Positions 36,205 to 45,067 of a stretch of DNA of 64,000 bases are shown here, in pieces (within the stretch, counting starts at the first letter, position 1; every line of letters begins with the position of its first letter). The notes beneath the pieces were generated by a model. It did no database searches and was not told the DNA's origin. It was given only the letters and a program-made list of their open reading frames with translations. The stretch is from positions 3,961,001 through 4,025,000 of the forward strand of contig NZ_CP050137.1 of the NCBI RefSeq assembly GCF_013344685.1, written 5' to 3'. The DNA is from Sphingomonas sp. CL5.1 (GTDB taxonomy: Bacteria > Pseudomonadota > Alphaproteobacteria > Sphingomonadales > Sphingomonadaceae). Both the position numbers and the translations under genes were made by a program.

Positions 36205-37401
36205 TCAATACAGCAGGAATGCGCGCCGGCGCTCATCCCATGCGCGCTCGTCGGGGATGGTGAGCGCATCGAGGTCGCCAGCCGCCGCACCGGCGTCGTC
36301 GACCCATTCGCGCAGCGCCGGCCCACCGTTGATGACGTCGATCGCCAGCTTGCCGAACTCATATTCATACGGGAAGTCGCGCCACAGCGGGTAATCCGAC
36401 CACAGCCGCCGGATCGCCTTGAACGCCAGCGCCTGAAGCCGCCACGGCCGGAAAGCCGCGTGGTCGTACCCCGCGCCCTCGGCGTGGATGAACACGCCCG
36501 CGCAAAGCTGCCCGACATGCTTGTGGAAAGTCGGCTGGAACCAGAAATCGCGCAAGGTGCAGCCGGCGAGCCATGCCGGCGCCAGCGCGCGCATCTCCGC
36601 CATCACCGCGCGCGCGTCGATATCGGGCGCGCCGAACAGCTCCAGCGGGCGCGTGGTGCCCCTGCCCTCGCTCAGCGTCGTGCCCTCCAGCATCACCGTG
36701 CCGGCATAGGCGCGCGCCATGTTGACGTTGGCGGCATTGGGGCTGGGATTGATCCACACCCGCTCGGGCGGCCAGCCGTAACCGGGCGCCTCGTCGGGCC
36801 GCCAGCCCTCCATCGCGATCACGCGATAATCCACGTCGAGCCGGAAATGATCGACGAACCACCGGCCCATCTCGCCGAGCGTCAGCCCATGCCGCATCGG
36901 CATCGGCCCCGCCCCGACGAAGCTCTCCCAGCCCGGCCGCAGCGCCAGCCCCTCGACCGGGCGGCCGGCGGGGTTGGGGCGATCGAGCACCCATACCGCC
37001 TTGCCGTGCGTGGCTGCCGCCTCCAGCACATAGAGCAACGTCGTGACGAATGTGTAGATGCGGCAGCCCACGTCCTGAAGGTCCACCAGCAGCACGTCGA
37101 ACGTGCCCATCGACTGCCCGGTCGGCCGCCGCACCTCGCCGTAGAGGCTGAACACCGGCATGCCATAGGTCGGATCGGTGAAGTCGGGCGACTCCATCAT
37201 ATTGTCCTGAAGGTCGCCGCGAACGCCGTGCTGCGGCCCGAACACCGCGCTGATCTCCACGCCCGCCGCGATCAGCGCGTCGAGGCTGTGCGTCAGATCG
37301 GCGGTGACGGAGGCGGGATGCGCGAGCAACGCGACGCGCTTCCCCTCCAGCGGCTTACGAAGGCTCGCATCGGCGAGCAGGCGGTCGATCCCGAACTTCA
37401 T
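36205..37401 (-). CDS. NamZ-like exo-beta-N-acetylmuramidase (DUF1343)
   Basis: A 398-residue member of the DUF1343 family, whose characterised member NamZ removes terminal MurNAc from peptidoglycan fragments. Conserved pieces are VALLAHPASV, FGPQHGVRGD, VDLQDVGCRIYTFVTT, VLDRPNPAG, MRHGLTLGEMGRWF, WINPSPNAANVNMARAYAGTVMLEGT and LSEGRGTTRP. No signal peptide is visible (starts [14 protein letters not shown]), unlike secreted homologues, so action on recycled fragments in the cytoplasm is possible. Translationally coupled: its ATG overlaps the stop of the upstream DOMON-like gene. Confidence 0.87.
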   Translation of the reverse strand: MKFGIDRLLADASLRKPLEGKRVALLAHPASVTADLTHSLDALIAAGVEISAVFGPQHGVRGDLQDNMMESPDFTDPTYGMPVFSLYGEVRRPTGQSMGTFDVLLVDLQDVGCRIYTFVTTLLYVLEAAATHGKAVWVLDRPNPAGRPVEGLALRPGWESFVGAGPMPMRHGLTLGEMGRWFVDHFRLDVDYRVIAMEGWRPDEAPGYGWPPERVWINPSPNAANVNMARAYAGTVMLEGTTLSEGRGTTRPLELFGAPDIDARAVMAEMRALAPAWLAGCTLRDFWFQPTFHKHVGQLCAGVFIHAEGAGYDHAAFRPWRLQALAFKAIRRLWSDYPLWRDFPYEYEFGKLAIDVINGGPALREWVDDAGAAAGDLDALTIPDERAWDERRRAFLLY

Positions 37402-37916
37402 GGCGCCTCAGGTGCCGGGAGCCGCGCGACAAAGCAATCGTCGCGGTGGAAATCCGGCGCGCCCGGCGGATGCGCGAGCGACCAGAAGGAACGCCGCCCG
37501 CCGGTTTCCTCGATCACGGCGGTGAGGGCGATGCGCCGCCCGTTTACATCGTCCAGCCCGCTCACCGTGACGCCATCCCCACGCCGCTCGATGCGCGGAT
37601 CGACCGGAAGCGGCAGGTCACGCATCCCCGCGCGATATCCATCGAACGCATAGGCCGCCCAACGTCCGGACGGCGAGAAATTGAACTCGGCATACCCTTC
37701 ACCGCCATCCGGCTTCACGAACAGCTCGAAGCAGGTCGCCTTCCACAATTCGTCCATCCGGCCGGGCGCGGCGGGTTCCGGCCACACCAGCTCGCCTGCG
37801 CCCTCGACACGATAGTGCAGGCATAGCTCACCGCCCCGCCGCTCCACCTCGACGCTCACCTCTTTCACCGCCAGCGGGGGGAAATCGGGATGCGGGATCA
37901 GGGTGTAAATCGCCAT
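37398..37916 (-). CDS. DOMON-like domain protein
   Basis: A 172-residue protein rich in beta strands, with conserved-looking [38 protein letters not shown], which fits the DOMON-like (carbohydrate-binding) domain family seen next to cell-wall genes in sphingomonads. No signal peptide or membrane segment. Its stop overlaps the start of the NamZ-like gene (ATGA), so they form an operon; a role in binding sugar-containing ligands is inference. Confidence 0.65.
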   Translation of the reverse strand: MAIYTLIPHPDFPPLAVKEVSVEVERRGGELCLHYRVEGAGELVWPEPAAPGRMDELWKATCFELFVKPDGGEGYAEFNFSPSGRWAAYAFDGYRAGMRDLPLPVDPRIERRGDGVTVSGLDDVNGRRIALTAVIEETGGRRSFWSLAHPPGAPDFHRDDCFVARLPAPEAP

Positions 37917-37970
37917 GTCGCGCCCACCCTAGGAAAAGCGTGCGGAAATCGCTATGTGGCGCGCCTTCCT

Positions 37971-39305
37971 ATGGCGACAAAACTCCCCTCCCCGCCCCGC
38001 GTGGGCATGGTCTCGCTCGGCTGCCCGAAGAACCTTGTCGACAGCGAGCGCATCCTGACCCAGCTCCGCGCCGACGGCTACCAGATGTCGGCCGACTATG
38101 CCGGGGCGGATGTCGTGCTGGTCAACACCTGCGGCTTCCTCGATTCGGCGAAGGAGGAAAGCCTGGAGGCGATCGGCGAGGCGATCGCGGAGAACGGGCG
38201 CGTCATCGTCACCGGCTGCATGGGCAAGGAAGCGGAGCTGATCCGCGCGCGCTTCCCCGACGTGCTCGCCGTCACCGGCGCGCATCAATACGAGCAGGTG
38301 GTGGAGGCGGTGCATGACGCCGCGCCCGCCAATATCTCGCCCTATGTCGATCTGATCCCCGACGCCGGGCTGAAGCTCACCCCGCGCCACTACAGCTACC
38401 TCAAGATTTCGGAGGGCTGCAATCATCGCTGCGCCTTCTGCATCATCCCTTCGCTGCGCGGCGATCTGGTCAGCCGCCGCCCGGATGCGATCCTGCGCGA
38501 GGCGGAGAAACTGGTCGCGGCCGGGACGAAGGAACTGCTGGTCATCAGTCAGGACACCTCCGCCTACGGGGTGGACCTGCGCCACAAGGCTTGGCCATGG
38601 AAGGGCGGTGAGGTGCGCTCGCACATGACCGACCTCGCGCGCGAGCTGGGCCGGATCGCGCCGTGGGTGCGGCTGCACTACGTCTATCCCTATCCGCACG
38701 TCGATCAGGTGATCCCGCTGATGGCGGAAGGGCTGGTGCTGCCCTATCTCGACATCCCCTTCCAGCACGCCAGCCGCGCGGTGCTGAAGGCGATGAAGCG
38801 TCCCGCCAACGAGGCGAAGGTGCTGGAGCGCATCCGCTCGTGGCGCGAGATCTGCCCCGATATCGCGATCCGCTCGACCTTCGTGGTCGGCTTCCCCGGC
38901 GAGACGGAGGACGATTTCCGCTACCTGCTCGACTGGCTGGACGAGGCGCAGCTCGACCGCGTCGGCGCGTTCCGTTTCGAGCCGGTGGAAGGTGCGGCGG
39001 CCAATGCGCTTCCCGATCCGGTGCCGGATGAGGTGAAGGAGGAACGCTACGCCCGCGTGATGGAAAAGACCGCCGCCATCTCCGCCGCGAAGCTTGCCGC
39101 GAAGGTGGGGCTCACGCTGGACGTCATCATCGACATGGTGGGCGAGGAAGGCGGCGCGACCGGCCGCTCCTATGCGGATGCGCCGGAAATCGATGGCGAG
39201 GTGCATCTGCGCGACGCGGGTCATCTGTCGCCCGGCGATATCGTGCGGGTGGCGATCGAGGACGCCGACGAGCACGATCTGTTCGGCGCGCCGTCCGACG
39301 CCTGA
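37971..39305 (+). CDS. rimO: Ribosomal protein S12 methylthiotransferase RimO
   Basis: Adds a methylthio group to the conserved Asp of ribosomal protein S12. 444 residues: the N-terminal MTTase domain with [27 protein letters not shown] and TGCMGKEA supplies the auxiliary cluster cysteines; the radical SAM domain has [14 protein letters not shown] (CX3CX2C); a C-terminal TRAM domain ([18 protein letters not shown]) follows. The sequence motif GCPKNxVDSE separates RimO from MiaB. ATG 37971 is used; upstream frame is unrelated. Confidence 0.96.
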   Translation: MATKLPSPPRVGMVSLGCPKNLVDSERILTQLRADGYQMSADYAGADVVLVNTCGFLDSAKEESLEAIGEAIAENGRVIVTGCMGKEAELIRARFPDVLAVTGAHQYEQVVEAVHDAAPANISPYVDLIPDAGLKLTPRHYSYLKISEGCNHRCAFCIIPSLRGDLVSRRPDAILREAEKLVAAGTKELLVISQDTSAYGVDLRHKAWPWKGGEVRSHMTDLARELGRIAPWVRLHYVYPYPHVDQVIPLMAEGLVLPYLDIPFQHASRAVLKAMKRPANEAKVLERIRSWREICPDIAIRSTFVVGFPGETEDDFRYLLDWLDEAQLDRVGAFRFEPVEGAAANALPDPVPDEVKEERYARVMEKTAAISAAKLAAKVGLTLDVIIDMVGEEGGATGRSYADAPEIDGEVHLRDAGHLSPGDIVRVAIEDADEHDLFGAPSDA

Positions 39306-39314
39306 ACTGGGCGC

Positions 39315-39342
39315 TTGACCGCTCCGGCGGCGCTGCTAATAG
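39315..39342 (+). promoter_or_regulatory. Promoter of tRNA-Met
   Basis: TTGACC (39315-39320), 16-base spacer, TAATAG (39337-39342), 32 bases before the tRNA start. Confidence 0.7.
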
Positions 39343-39373
39343 GCGCCCCTCGCTTCGGCGAAAAACGCCCTGG

Positions 39374-39450
39374 GGCGGAGTAGCTCAGCTGGTTAGAGCA
39401 GCGGAATCATAATCCGCGTGTCGGGGGTTCAAGTCCCTCCTCCGCTACCA
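39374..39450 (+). tRNA. tRNA-Met (CAT), elongator type
   Basis: 77 bases: acceptor GGCGGAG/CTCCGCT, anticodon stem flanking loop ATCATAA (anticodon CAT), T arm GGGGGTTCAAGTCCCTC and encoded CCA. The first pair is G-T, not the initiator-type mismatch with a three G-C anticodon stem, so it reads as elongator Met. A tRNA-Ile with a modified CAT anticodon cannot be fully excluded. Confidence 0.92.
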
Positions 39451-39453
39451 CCT

Positions 39454-39957
39454 TCATCCGAACAGATGACGCGACAGCGGCTCCCACTCGCCGCCGCGAT
39501 ACCACCATGACCCAAGGCCGGTGACCGTTACCGGCCGGGCACGAAACCCGGCGCGCAATGCCGCCAGCAAGACTCCCGCTTCCCTCGGCGCCACCTTGTT
39601 CTGGACCGTGACATGCGGCCGCCAACCCGCCATGTCTTGTGGCACCAGCAGGCCAGCGAACGCCTCGGCGAGCCTTGCGCGGACAGCCGCCAGCCCTTCG
39701 CTCTCGATCCGCCACGCGACGCCCTGCGCCAGCGAATAGGGCTCACGCAGCATCGCTGGCGGCGCTGGCATGCCGCGCGTTTCGTGGCTGAGGCGCTGCT
39801 TCACCTCCGCCTCCAGCGAGGGCGGCAGGTGGTGGAACAGCGTGAGGTGCGCGGGCACGCGGTTGCGCTCCGCCGGATAATGCGCGCGGCGCAGCGAATC
39901 GAACCATCCCTGATCGCCAGCGCCGAACAGCGCGGTGACGACGATCGGCGCGCTCAA
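39454..39957 (-). CDS. 2'-5' RNA ligase family protein
   Basis: A 167-residue protein of the 2H phosphoesterase superfamily. Both HxT motifs are present: HLTLFHH near residue 38 and HVTVQNK near residue 112, about 75 residues apart as expected for a cyclic phosphodiesterase/LigT-type fold. The start is TTG 39957, overlapping the TGA of kup (TTGA); the longer frame upstream is kup antisense and not similar. The substrate is not known. It ends three bases from tRNA-Met, on the opposite strand. Confidence 0.82.
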   Translation of the reverse strand: MSAPIVVTALFGAGDQGWFDSLRRAHYPAERNRVPAHLTLFHHLPPSLEAEVKQRLSHETRGMPAPPAMLREPYSLAQGVAWRIESEGLAAVRARLAEAFAGLLVPQDMAGWRPHVTVQNKVAPREAGVLLAALRAGFRARPVTVTGLGSWWYRGGEWEPLSRHLFG

Positions 39958-41858
39958 ATCTCGATCTGCGTGCCCAGCTCGACCACGCGGTTGGTCGGCA
40001 GGCGGAAGAATTCCATCGCACTTTCGGCGTTGCGCAGCATCCACGAGAACAGTTTCTCGCGCCAGATCATCATCCCCGGCCGCTCGGACGGGAGGAGCGT
40101 CTGCCGCGAAAGGAAGAAGCTGGTGTCGATCATGCGGATATCGGCGCCGCACCCGTCGAACCGCTTGAGCGCCGCCGGCACGTCGGGCGCCTCCATGAAG
40201 CCATAGCGCAGGATCACGCGGTGGAACCCCTGCCCCAGATCGTCGTGCAGGAAGCGATCGTCCTCCGGGAAATAGGGCAGGTCCGTCACCTTCACGGTGA
40301 GCAGGATCACCCGCTCGTGCAGCACGCGATTATGCTTCAGGTTGTGGAGCAGCGCGTGCGGCACGCCTTCGGGCGTCGAGGTCATGAACACCGCCGTTCC
40401 CGGCACGCGCGTCGCCGAGCTGGCGGCCGAGCCGATGAAGATCTTGATCGGCATCGCGCCCTCACGCATCCGCTGGATCATCAGCTTGCGCCCGGTCGCC
40501 CAGGTGGTGAGCATGACGAAGCAGACCATCGCGACCAGCAGCGGGAACCAGCCGCCGTCGAACACCTTGGTCAGGTTCGACGTGAAATACATGCCGTCGA
40601 CGAACATGAACGTGCCAACGAACGGCACCACCGCATACCACGGCCAGTGCCACACCCGCCGGATCAGCACCCCGATCAGGCAGGTCGAGATGAACATCGT
40701 CCCCGTCACCGCGATGCCGTAGGCCGCCGCGAGGTTGGAGGATTCGCGGAAGCCGAAGATCAGCAGCACGACCATCACCATCAGCGTCCAGTTGATCGAC
40801 GCGATGTAGATCTGCCCCGCCTCCGACGCGCTGGTGTGGCTGATGCGCAGGCGCGGCATCAGCCCGAGCTGGATCGCCTGCTGCACCACCGAATAGCAGC
40901 CGGTGATCACCGCCTGGCTGGCGATCACCGTCGCCACCGTCGCGAGGATGACGAGCGGCAGGCGCCATTGCTCGTTCGCCAGCATGAAGAACGGGTTCTG
41001 CGCCGCCGCCGGATTGCCGAGCAGCAGCGCGCCCTGCCCGAGGTAATTGAGCATCAGCGCGGGGAAGATGAACCACAGCCACGCATAGGCGATCGGCTTG
41101 CGCCCGAAATGCCCCATGTCGGCATAGAGCGCCTCCGCCCCGGTCAGCGCCAGCACGACCGAGCCGAGCGCGAGGAACGCCAGCCGCCCGTCCGTCGTGG
41201 CGAAGCGCACCGCCCAGCGCGGATCGAGCGCGAGCAGGATATGCGGTTGCTTGATGATATGGATCAGGCCCAGCGCGGCGATCGTGACGAAATAGACCGC
41301 CATGATCGGGCCGAAGAACTTGCCCACCCGCGCCGTGCCGACCGACTGGATGTAGAACAGGCCGACGAGGATCGCCACGGCGACCGGGATGACGAAGCTG
41401 CTGAACCCCCGCTCCACCGTCACCAGCCCCTCCACGGCGGAGAGCACGGATACGGCGGGGGTGATCATGCAATCGCCGAAGAACAACGCGGAGGCGAGCA
41501 CGCCGAGGATGACGAGGCTCGGCCCCCATCTCTTCCCCGCCCCGCTGCGCCGCTGGATCAGCGCGAGCAGCGCGAGGCTGCCGCCCTCTCCCTCGTTATC
41601 GGCACGCAGGATCACCGTCACATATTTGAACGAGACGATCAGCAACAGCGACCAGAAGACGAGGCTGACCACGCCGAAGATGTGGAGTTGGTCGACCGTC
41701 AGCGGATGATGGCCGACGAACACCTCCTTCATCGAATAGAGCGGGCTGGTGCCGATATCGCCATAGACGACGCCGACCGCGCCCACCGCCAGCTTGGCGA
41801 GGCTGTCGCGGCGAAGGTCGTGGCCAGACGCCGCGCCCGAGGCTGGGGAGGTGCTCAC
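39954..41858 (-). CDS. kup: Kup-family potassium uptake protein
   Basis: A 634-residue membrane protein of the KUP/HAK/KT family. The signature [15 protein letters not shown] opens the first helix, followed by about 12 transmembrane segments ([34 protein letters not shown]) and a soluble C-terminal domain. K+/H+ symport at low external K+ is the family role. GTG 41858 is used; a TTG at 41900 adds 14 residues. Coupled downstream to the RNA-ligase-like gene by TTGA. Confidence 0.95.
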   Translation of the reverse strand: MSTSPASGAASGHDLRRDSLAKLAVGAVGVVYGDIGTSPLYSMKEVFVGHHPLTVDQLHIFGVVSLVFWSLLLIVSFKYVTVILRADNEGEGGSLALLALIQRRSGAGKRWGPSLVILGVLASALFFGDCMITPAVSVLSAVEGLVTVERGFSSFVIPVAVAILVGLFYIQSVGTARVGKFFGPIMAVYFVTIAALGLIHIIKQPHILLALDPRWAVRFATTDGRLAFLALGSVVLALTGAEALYADMGHFGRKPIAYAWLWFIFPALMLNYLGQGALLLGNPAAAQNPFFMLANEQWRLPLVILATVATVIASQAVITGCYSVVQQAIQLGLMPRLRISHTSASEAGQIYIASINWTLMVMVVLLIFGFRESSNLAAAYGIAVTGTMFISTCLIGVLIRRVWHWPWYAVVPFVGTFMFVDGMYFTSNLTKVFDGGWFPLLVAMVCFVMLTTWATGRKLMIQRMREGAMPIKIFIGSAASSATRVPGTAVFMTSTPEGVPHALLHNLKHNRVLHERVILLTVKVTDLPYFPEDDRFLHDDLGQGFHRVILRYGFMEAPDVPAALKRFDGCGADIRMIDTSFFLSRQTLLPSERPGMMIWREKLFSWMLRNAESAMEFFRLPTNRVVELGTQIEI

Positions 41859-41956
41859 GAAATGTTCGCAGATTCCGGAATCACGGCAGAAAGCCTGCAA
41901 TCACCCTGTTGGAGCGGCGCGCCTAGCACGCCCCCCCGCGCCCCGCAACATGAGGC

Positions 41957-42604
41957 TCAGCGGGCCTGCGCGCCGCGTGCGGCCATCGCCAGCACGCGAT
42001 CGAGCAGCAGGAGCTGGCGCGCGATCTCCTTCGCGTAATCCGATCCCGGCGCGGACAGAGCGAGCGCACGGCGCCACAATGGGCGCGCCGCGGCGAGATT
42101 GCCCGCGCGCAGATAGGCGAGCCCCATGAAATAGGGCGGCGCGGGATGTTTCGGGGCCAGTCGCATCGCCTGCCGGAACGCCGCCAGCGCGGGCGGTGAC
42201 ATCTGATCGCCGTCATGCAGGGCGAGGTTGGTGCCGAGCTGCGTCCACAGGATGAAACTGCCCGGCATGGCGCGAATGCCGCCGAGCACCACCTGGGTCG
42301 CGGCCGCCGTGTCGCCGGTGCGCAGCATCGCGTCCGACGCGACGAGATAGGCGGCGTCGGCGGTATAGCGCCCGCCCATCAGCCGGTCGCGCAACGCGAT
42401 CACTTCCGGCTCCACCGCGATCGGCTCGGTCGCGGGGGTCGCCGGATGCGCGGGCAGCGCCGGCCGTCCCTGCCACGCATAGCCCGCCGCGCCGAGGAAC
42501 AGCGCCGCGCCGGCGAAGGACCAGAGCGACTTCGGCAGGCGGAACAGGAGGAGCGCGGCGAACGCGAGCAGGCCTAGCAGCGCGAGGAAGGTATAGCCGA
42601 TCAT
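41957..42604 (-). CDS. CycH/CcmI-like TPR protein of cytochrome c maturation
   Basis: A 215-residue protein with two N-terminal transmembrane helices (about residues 4-22 and 29-44) and a periplasmic tetratricopeptide part (about 75-200) with AAYLVASDAMLRTGDTAAATQVVLGGI and PYFMGLAYLRAGNLAAARPLWRRALA. This is the layout of the CcmI/CycH C-terminal type that chaperones apocytochrome c. Its ATG overlaps the ccmE stop. In related bacteria this gene ends a longer ccm operon; here it directly follows ccmE. Confidence 0.78.
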   Translation of the reverse strand: MIGYTFLALLGLLAFAALLLFRLPKSLWSFAGAALFLGAAGYAWQGRPALPAHPATPATEPIAVEPEVIALRDRLMGGRYTADAAYLVASDAMLRTGDTAAATQVVLGGIRAMPGSFILWTQLGTNLALHDGDQMSPPALAAFRQAMRLAPKHPAPPYFMGLAYLRAGNLAAARPLWRRALALSAPGSDYAKEIARQLLLLDRVLAMAARGAQAR

Positions 42605-43035
42605 TGCTTCAGCGTCTTCGTCTCATGCATCTTGCCGGCGACTTCGGGCGGCATGTATTTCTCGTCGTGCTTGGCGAGCAGGTTGGTCGCGACGAACGAG
42701 CCGTCCGGGTGGAACTCTCCCTCCGCCACCACGCCGGAATCCTCCTTGAACAGATCGGGCGCGATGCCGGTGAAGGTGACCGGCGTGGTCGCGCGGCCGT
42801 CCGTGACGCGGAAATGGATCGTCACGCCGTCGCTCGCGCGCTTGATCGACCCCTTCTCGACCATCCCGCCGAGCCGCACCGCCTTGCCCAGCGGCAACGT
42901 CCGTGGCGTGACGTCGGACGGGGCGTAGAAGAACGCCGCCTGATCCTTGAGCGCGGACAGCGCGAGCAGCGCCGCGCCGACGATCGCCGCCACCGCCAGC
43001 AGCGCGAGCGTCAGCCGCTGATGCTTGGCCTTCAC
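42601..43035 (-). CDS. ccmE: Cytochrome c-type biogenesis haem chaperone CcmE
   Basis: Periplasmic haem chaperone tethered by one N-terminal helix (residues 8-28). 144 residues from GTG 43035, which overlaps the ccmD stop. The haem-binding motif LAKHDEKYMPPEV provides His123, the covalent haem ligand, and Tyr127. FYAPSDV, VRLGGMVEKGS and VTFTGIAPDLFKE are conserved in the OB fold. A longer frame upstream is not part of the family. Confidence 0.95.
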   Translation of the reverse strand: MKAKHQRLTLALLAVAAIVGAALLALSALKDQAAFFYAPSDVTPRTLPLGKAVRLGGMVEKGSIKRASDGVTIHFRVTDGRATTPVTFTGIAPDLFKEDSGVVAEGEFHPDGSFVATNLLAKHDEKYMPPEVAGKMHETKTLKQ

Positions 43036-43136
43036 TTCTCCGCCTTCCGCATCGCGATCCAGCTCCACAGCGCGACCGCCGCCGCGCCGATCAGCGTCAC
43101 CGCATAGGCCGCCGTCACGAAGGGCCAGGGGTTCAT
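43032..43136 (-). CDS. ccmD: Haem exporter small subunit CcmD
   Basis: A 34-residue protein, MNPWPFVTAAYAVTLIGAAA onward, with one transmembrane helix and a short basic tail (WSWIAMRKAEK). The WPFVTAAYAVT motif is typical of CcmD, which stabilises the CcmC-CcmE haem-loading complex. It overlaps ccmC upstream (ATGC/stop overlap) and ccmE downstream (GTGA). Confidence 0.88.
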   Translation of the reverse strand: MNPWPFVTAAYAVTLIGAAAVALWSWIAMRKAEK

Positions 43137-43879
43137 GCCGCCGCCTTCCGGCGCATCCGCGCCTCCGCCTTGGCGACCGCCAGGATCGCGCGCATCCGCA
43201 TCAGCACGATGCCGATGAACAACAGGGTGAAGCCGCCCATCATGATCGGCAGCGGCCACAGCAGCGAGGAATCGATCGTCGATCCGGTCAGCCCGATGCT
43301 CGGCCCCTGATGCAGCGTGTTCCACCATATCACCGAATAGCGGATGATCGGCAGCAGCACGGTGCCGGCGATGCCGAACAGCGCCGGGATGCGCCCGTCG
43401 CCGCCGCGCTCGCGATCGGCGCGGGCCAGCGCGATATAGCCGAGATAGACGAAGAACAGCAGCAGCATCGAGGTCAGCCGCCCGTCCCATTGCCAATAGG
43501 TGCCCCAGGTCGGCCGCCCCCACAGCGCGCCGGTGACGAGGCAGATCAGCGCGAACGCCGCTCCCGGCGCCGCGATCGCGCGCGCCGCGACATCGGCGAG
43601 CGGATGGCGCCAGACGAGGAAGGCGATGCTGGACAGCGCGATCCCGCTCCACCCGCCCATGCCTAGCCATGCGGCGGGAACGTGGATGTAGAGGATGCGC
43701 ACGCTCTCGCCCTGGAGATAGTCCGGCGGGGTCTGCGTCAGCCCCGCCCAGCAGCCGATCGCGATCAGCGCGACGCCGAGCCACATCGTGACCGGCGTGA
43801 GCGGGCGTGCCAGCTTCAGGAAGCGGGCCGGATTGGCGAAGGCGTGGAGTGCGGGCACGATGCCCGGCCAATATGGCAA
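43133..43879 (-). CDS. ccmC: Haem handling protein CcmC
   Basis: A 248-residue, six-helix inner-membrane protein of the haem-handling family. The tryptophan-rich WWD-type motif is present as WGTYWQWDGRLTS, with haem-ligand His in YIHVPAAW and WWNTLHQGPSI. It loads haem on CcmE. Heads a tightly overlapping ccmC-ccmD-ccmE-TPR operon. Divergent from the acyl-CoA dehydrogenase pair. ccmA, ccmB, ccmF, ccmG and ccmH are not in this window. Confidence 0.95.
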   Translation of the reverse strand: MPYWPGIVPALHAFANPARFLKLARPLTPVTMWLGVALIAIGCWAGLTQTPPDYLQGESVRILYIHVPAAWLGMGGWSGIALSSIAFLVWRHPLADVAARAIAAPGAAFALICLVTGALWGRPTWGTYWQWDGRLTSMLLLFFVYLGYIALARADRERGGDGRIPALFGIAGTVLLPIIRYSVIWWNTLHQGPSIGLTGSTIDSSLLWPLPIMMGGFTLLFIGIVLMRMRAILAVAKAEARMRRKAAA

Positions 43880-43950
43880 GATCGCGCGGTCGTCACCCCT
43901 TGCCTGCCGCTTTCATTCCGGTTCGCGTTCGCCCCTGCGACGGCCGCCGG

Positions 43951-43980
43951 TTGACAGCCGCCGCCCCGCCTCATCATAAC
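43951..43980 (+). promoter_or_regulatory. Candidate promoter for the acyl-CoA dehydrogenase pair
   Basis: TTGACA (43951-43956), 18-base spacer, CATAAC (43975-43980), 46 bases before ATG 44027. Perfect -35, weaker -10. Confidence 0.5.
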
Positions 43981-44026
43981 TTTGGTTACGGACGACGGAC
44001 ACGTCGGCCATGAAAGAGGATGCGCG

Positions 44027-45067
44027 ATGGCGGAACTGACGGCGGAAGAGCGCGGGGCCTTGCTCGATTCGGTCCGCCGCCTGCTCGCCGACCGCTGCGC
44101 CGAAAGCGACGTGCGCCGCGTCATGGACAGCGACTCCGGGTTCGATCGGGCGCTGTGGCGGGCGCTGGCCGATCTCGGCGTCGTCGGCCTGACCGTGCCG
44201 GAGGAACATGGCGGCGCCGGACTCGGCCCGGTCGAACTGGAACTGGTGATGGAGGCCGCCGGCGCCGCGCTGCTGCCCGCCCCCCTGCTCTCGACCGCCG
44301 TGGCGGCGACGCTGCTCGATGGGGAACGGCTCGCCAGCCTCGCGGGCGGATACAGCATCGCGGCGGTCGCCTTCGCCGGCAGCCGTGACTGGACCGGGCG
44401 CGGCGACGTGCATGTGGAGGGCGACCGGCTCGCCGGCACCGCGCGCTTCGTGCCCGACGCCGCGATCGCCGACACGATCCTCGTCACGCTCGACGATGCG
44501 GTGTTCGCGGTCGCGCGCGAGCATGCCACGATCACTCCCCTTCCCGTCTTCGATCGCACGCGGCGCATGGCCGACGTGACATTCCACGGCCCCGCGACGC
44601 GGATCGGCGACGGCACGCGCATCGCCACGGCTCATGCCACCGCGCTCGTCGCGCTGGCGGGCGAGCAGGCGGGCGGCGCGCGGCGCATCATGGATATGGC
44701 CGTGGACTATGCCCGCGAGCGCCACCAGTTCGGCCGCGCGATCGGCAGCTTCCAGGCGGTGAAGCACATGGCGGCCGACCTGCTGCTAGAGGCGGAGAGC
44801 GCGACCAGCGCCGCCCGCGACGCCGCTCGCCAGCTCGCGCAGGGCGCGGCCACGCAGGACGCCGCCATCGCGCTGGCCGCCTTCGCCTGTGGCGACGCCT
44901 ATGTCCGCTGCGCCAGGGATGCGATCCAGATGCACGGCGGCATCGCCTTCACCTGGGAGCATCCCGCGCATCTCTATCTGCGCCGCGCGCGATCCGGCGC
45001 GCAGCTTTACGGCGACGGTAATCATTGGCGCGAACAATATGTCCGCGCGCTGGAGGTTGGGGCATGA
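44027..45067 (+). CDS. Acyl-CoA dehydrogenase family protein (short partner)
   Basis: A 346-residue flavoprotein-family subunit; start ATG 44027 after AGAGGA. The fold is recognisable from VGLTVPEEHGGAGLGPVEL, the mid beta domain, and RHQFGRAIGSFQAVKHMAADLL with a Glu-rich helix (LLEAES). The C-terminal catalytic loop reads GAQLYGDGNHWREQY, without the usual EGTSEIQ. It is shorter than ordinary acyl-CoA dehydrogenases (about 380-400). Its TGA overlaps the start of a second dehydrogenase, the pattern of heteromeric FadE pairs in steroid or branched-chain catabolism. Confidence 0.85.
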   Translation: MAELTAEERGALLDSVRRLLADRCAESDVRRVMDSDSGFDRALWRALADLGVVGLTVPEEHGGAGLGPVELELVMEAAGAALLPAPLLSTAVAATLLDGERLASLAGGYSIAAVAFAGSRDWTGRGDVHVEGDRLAGTARFVPDAAIADTILVTLDDAVFAVAREHATITPLPVFDRTRRMADVTFHGPATRIGDGTRIATAHATALVALAGEQAGGARRIMDMAVDYARERHQFGRAIGSFQAVKHMAADLLLEAESATSAARDAARQLAQGAATQDAAIALAAFACGDAYVRCARDAIQMHGGIAFTWEHPAHLYLRRARSGAQLYGDGNHWREQYVRALEVGA

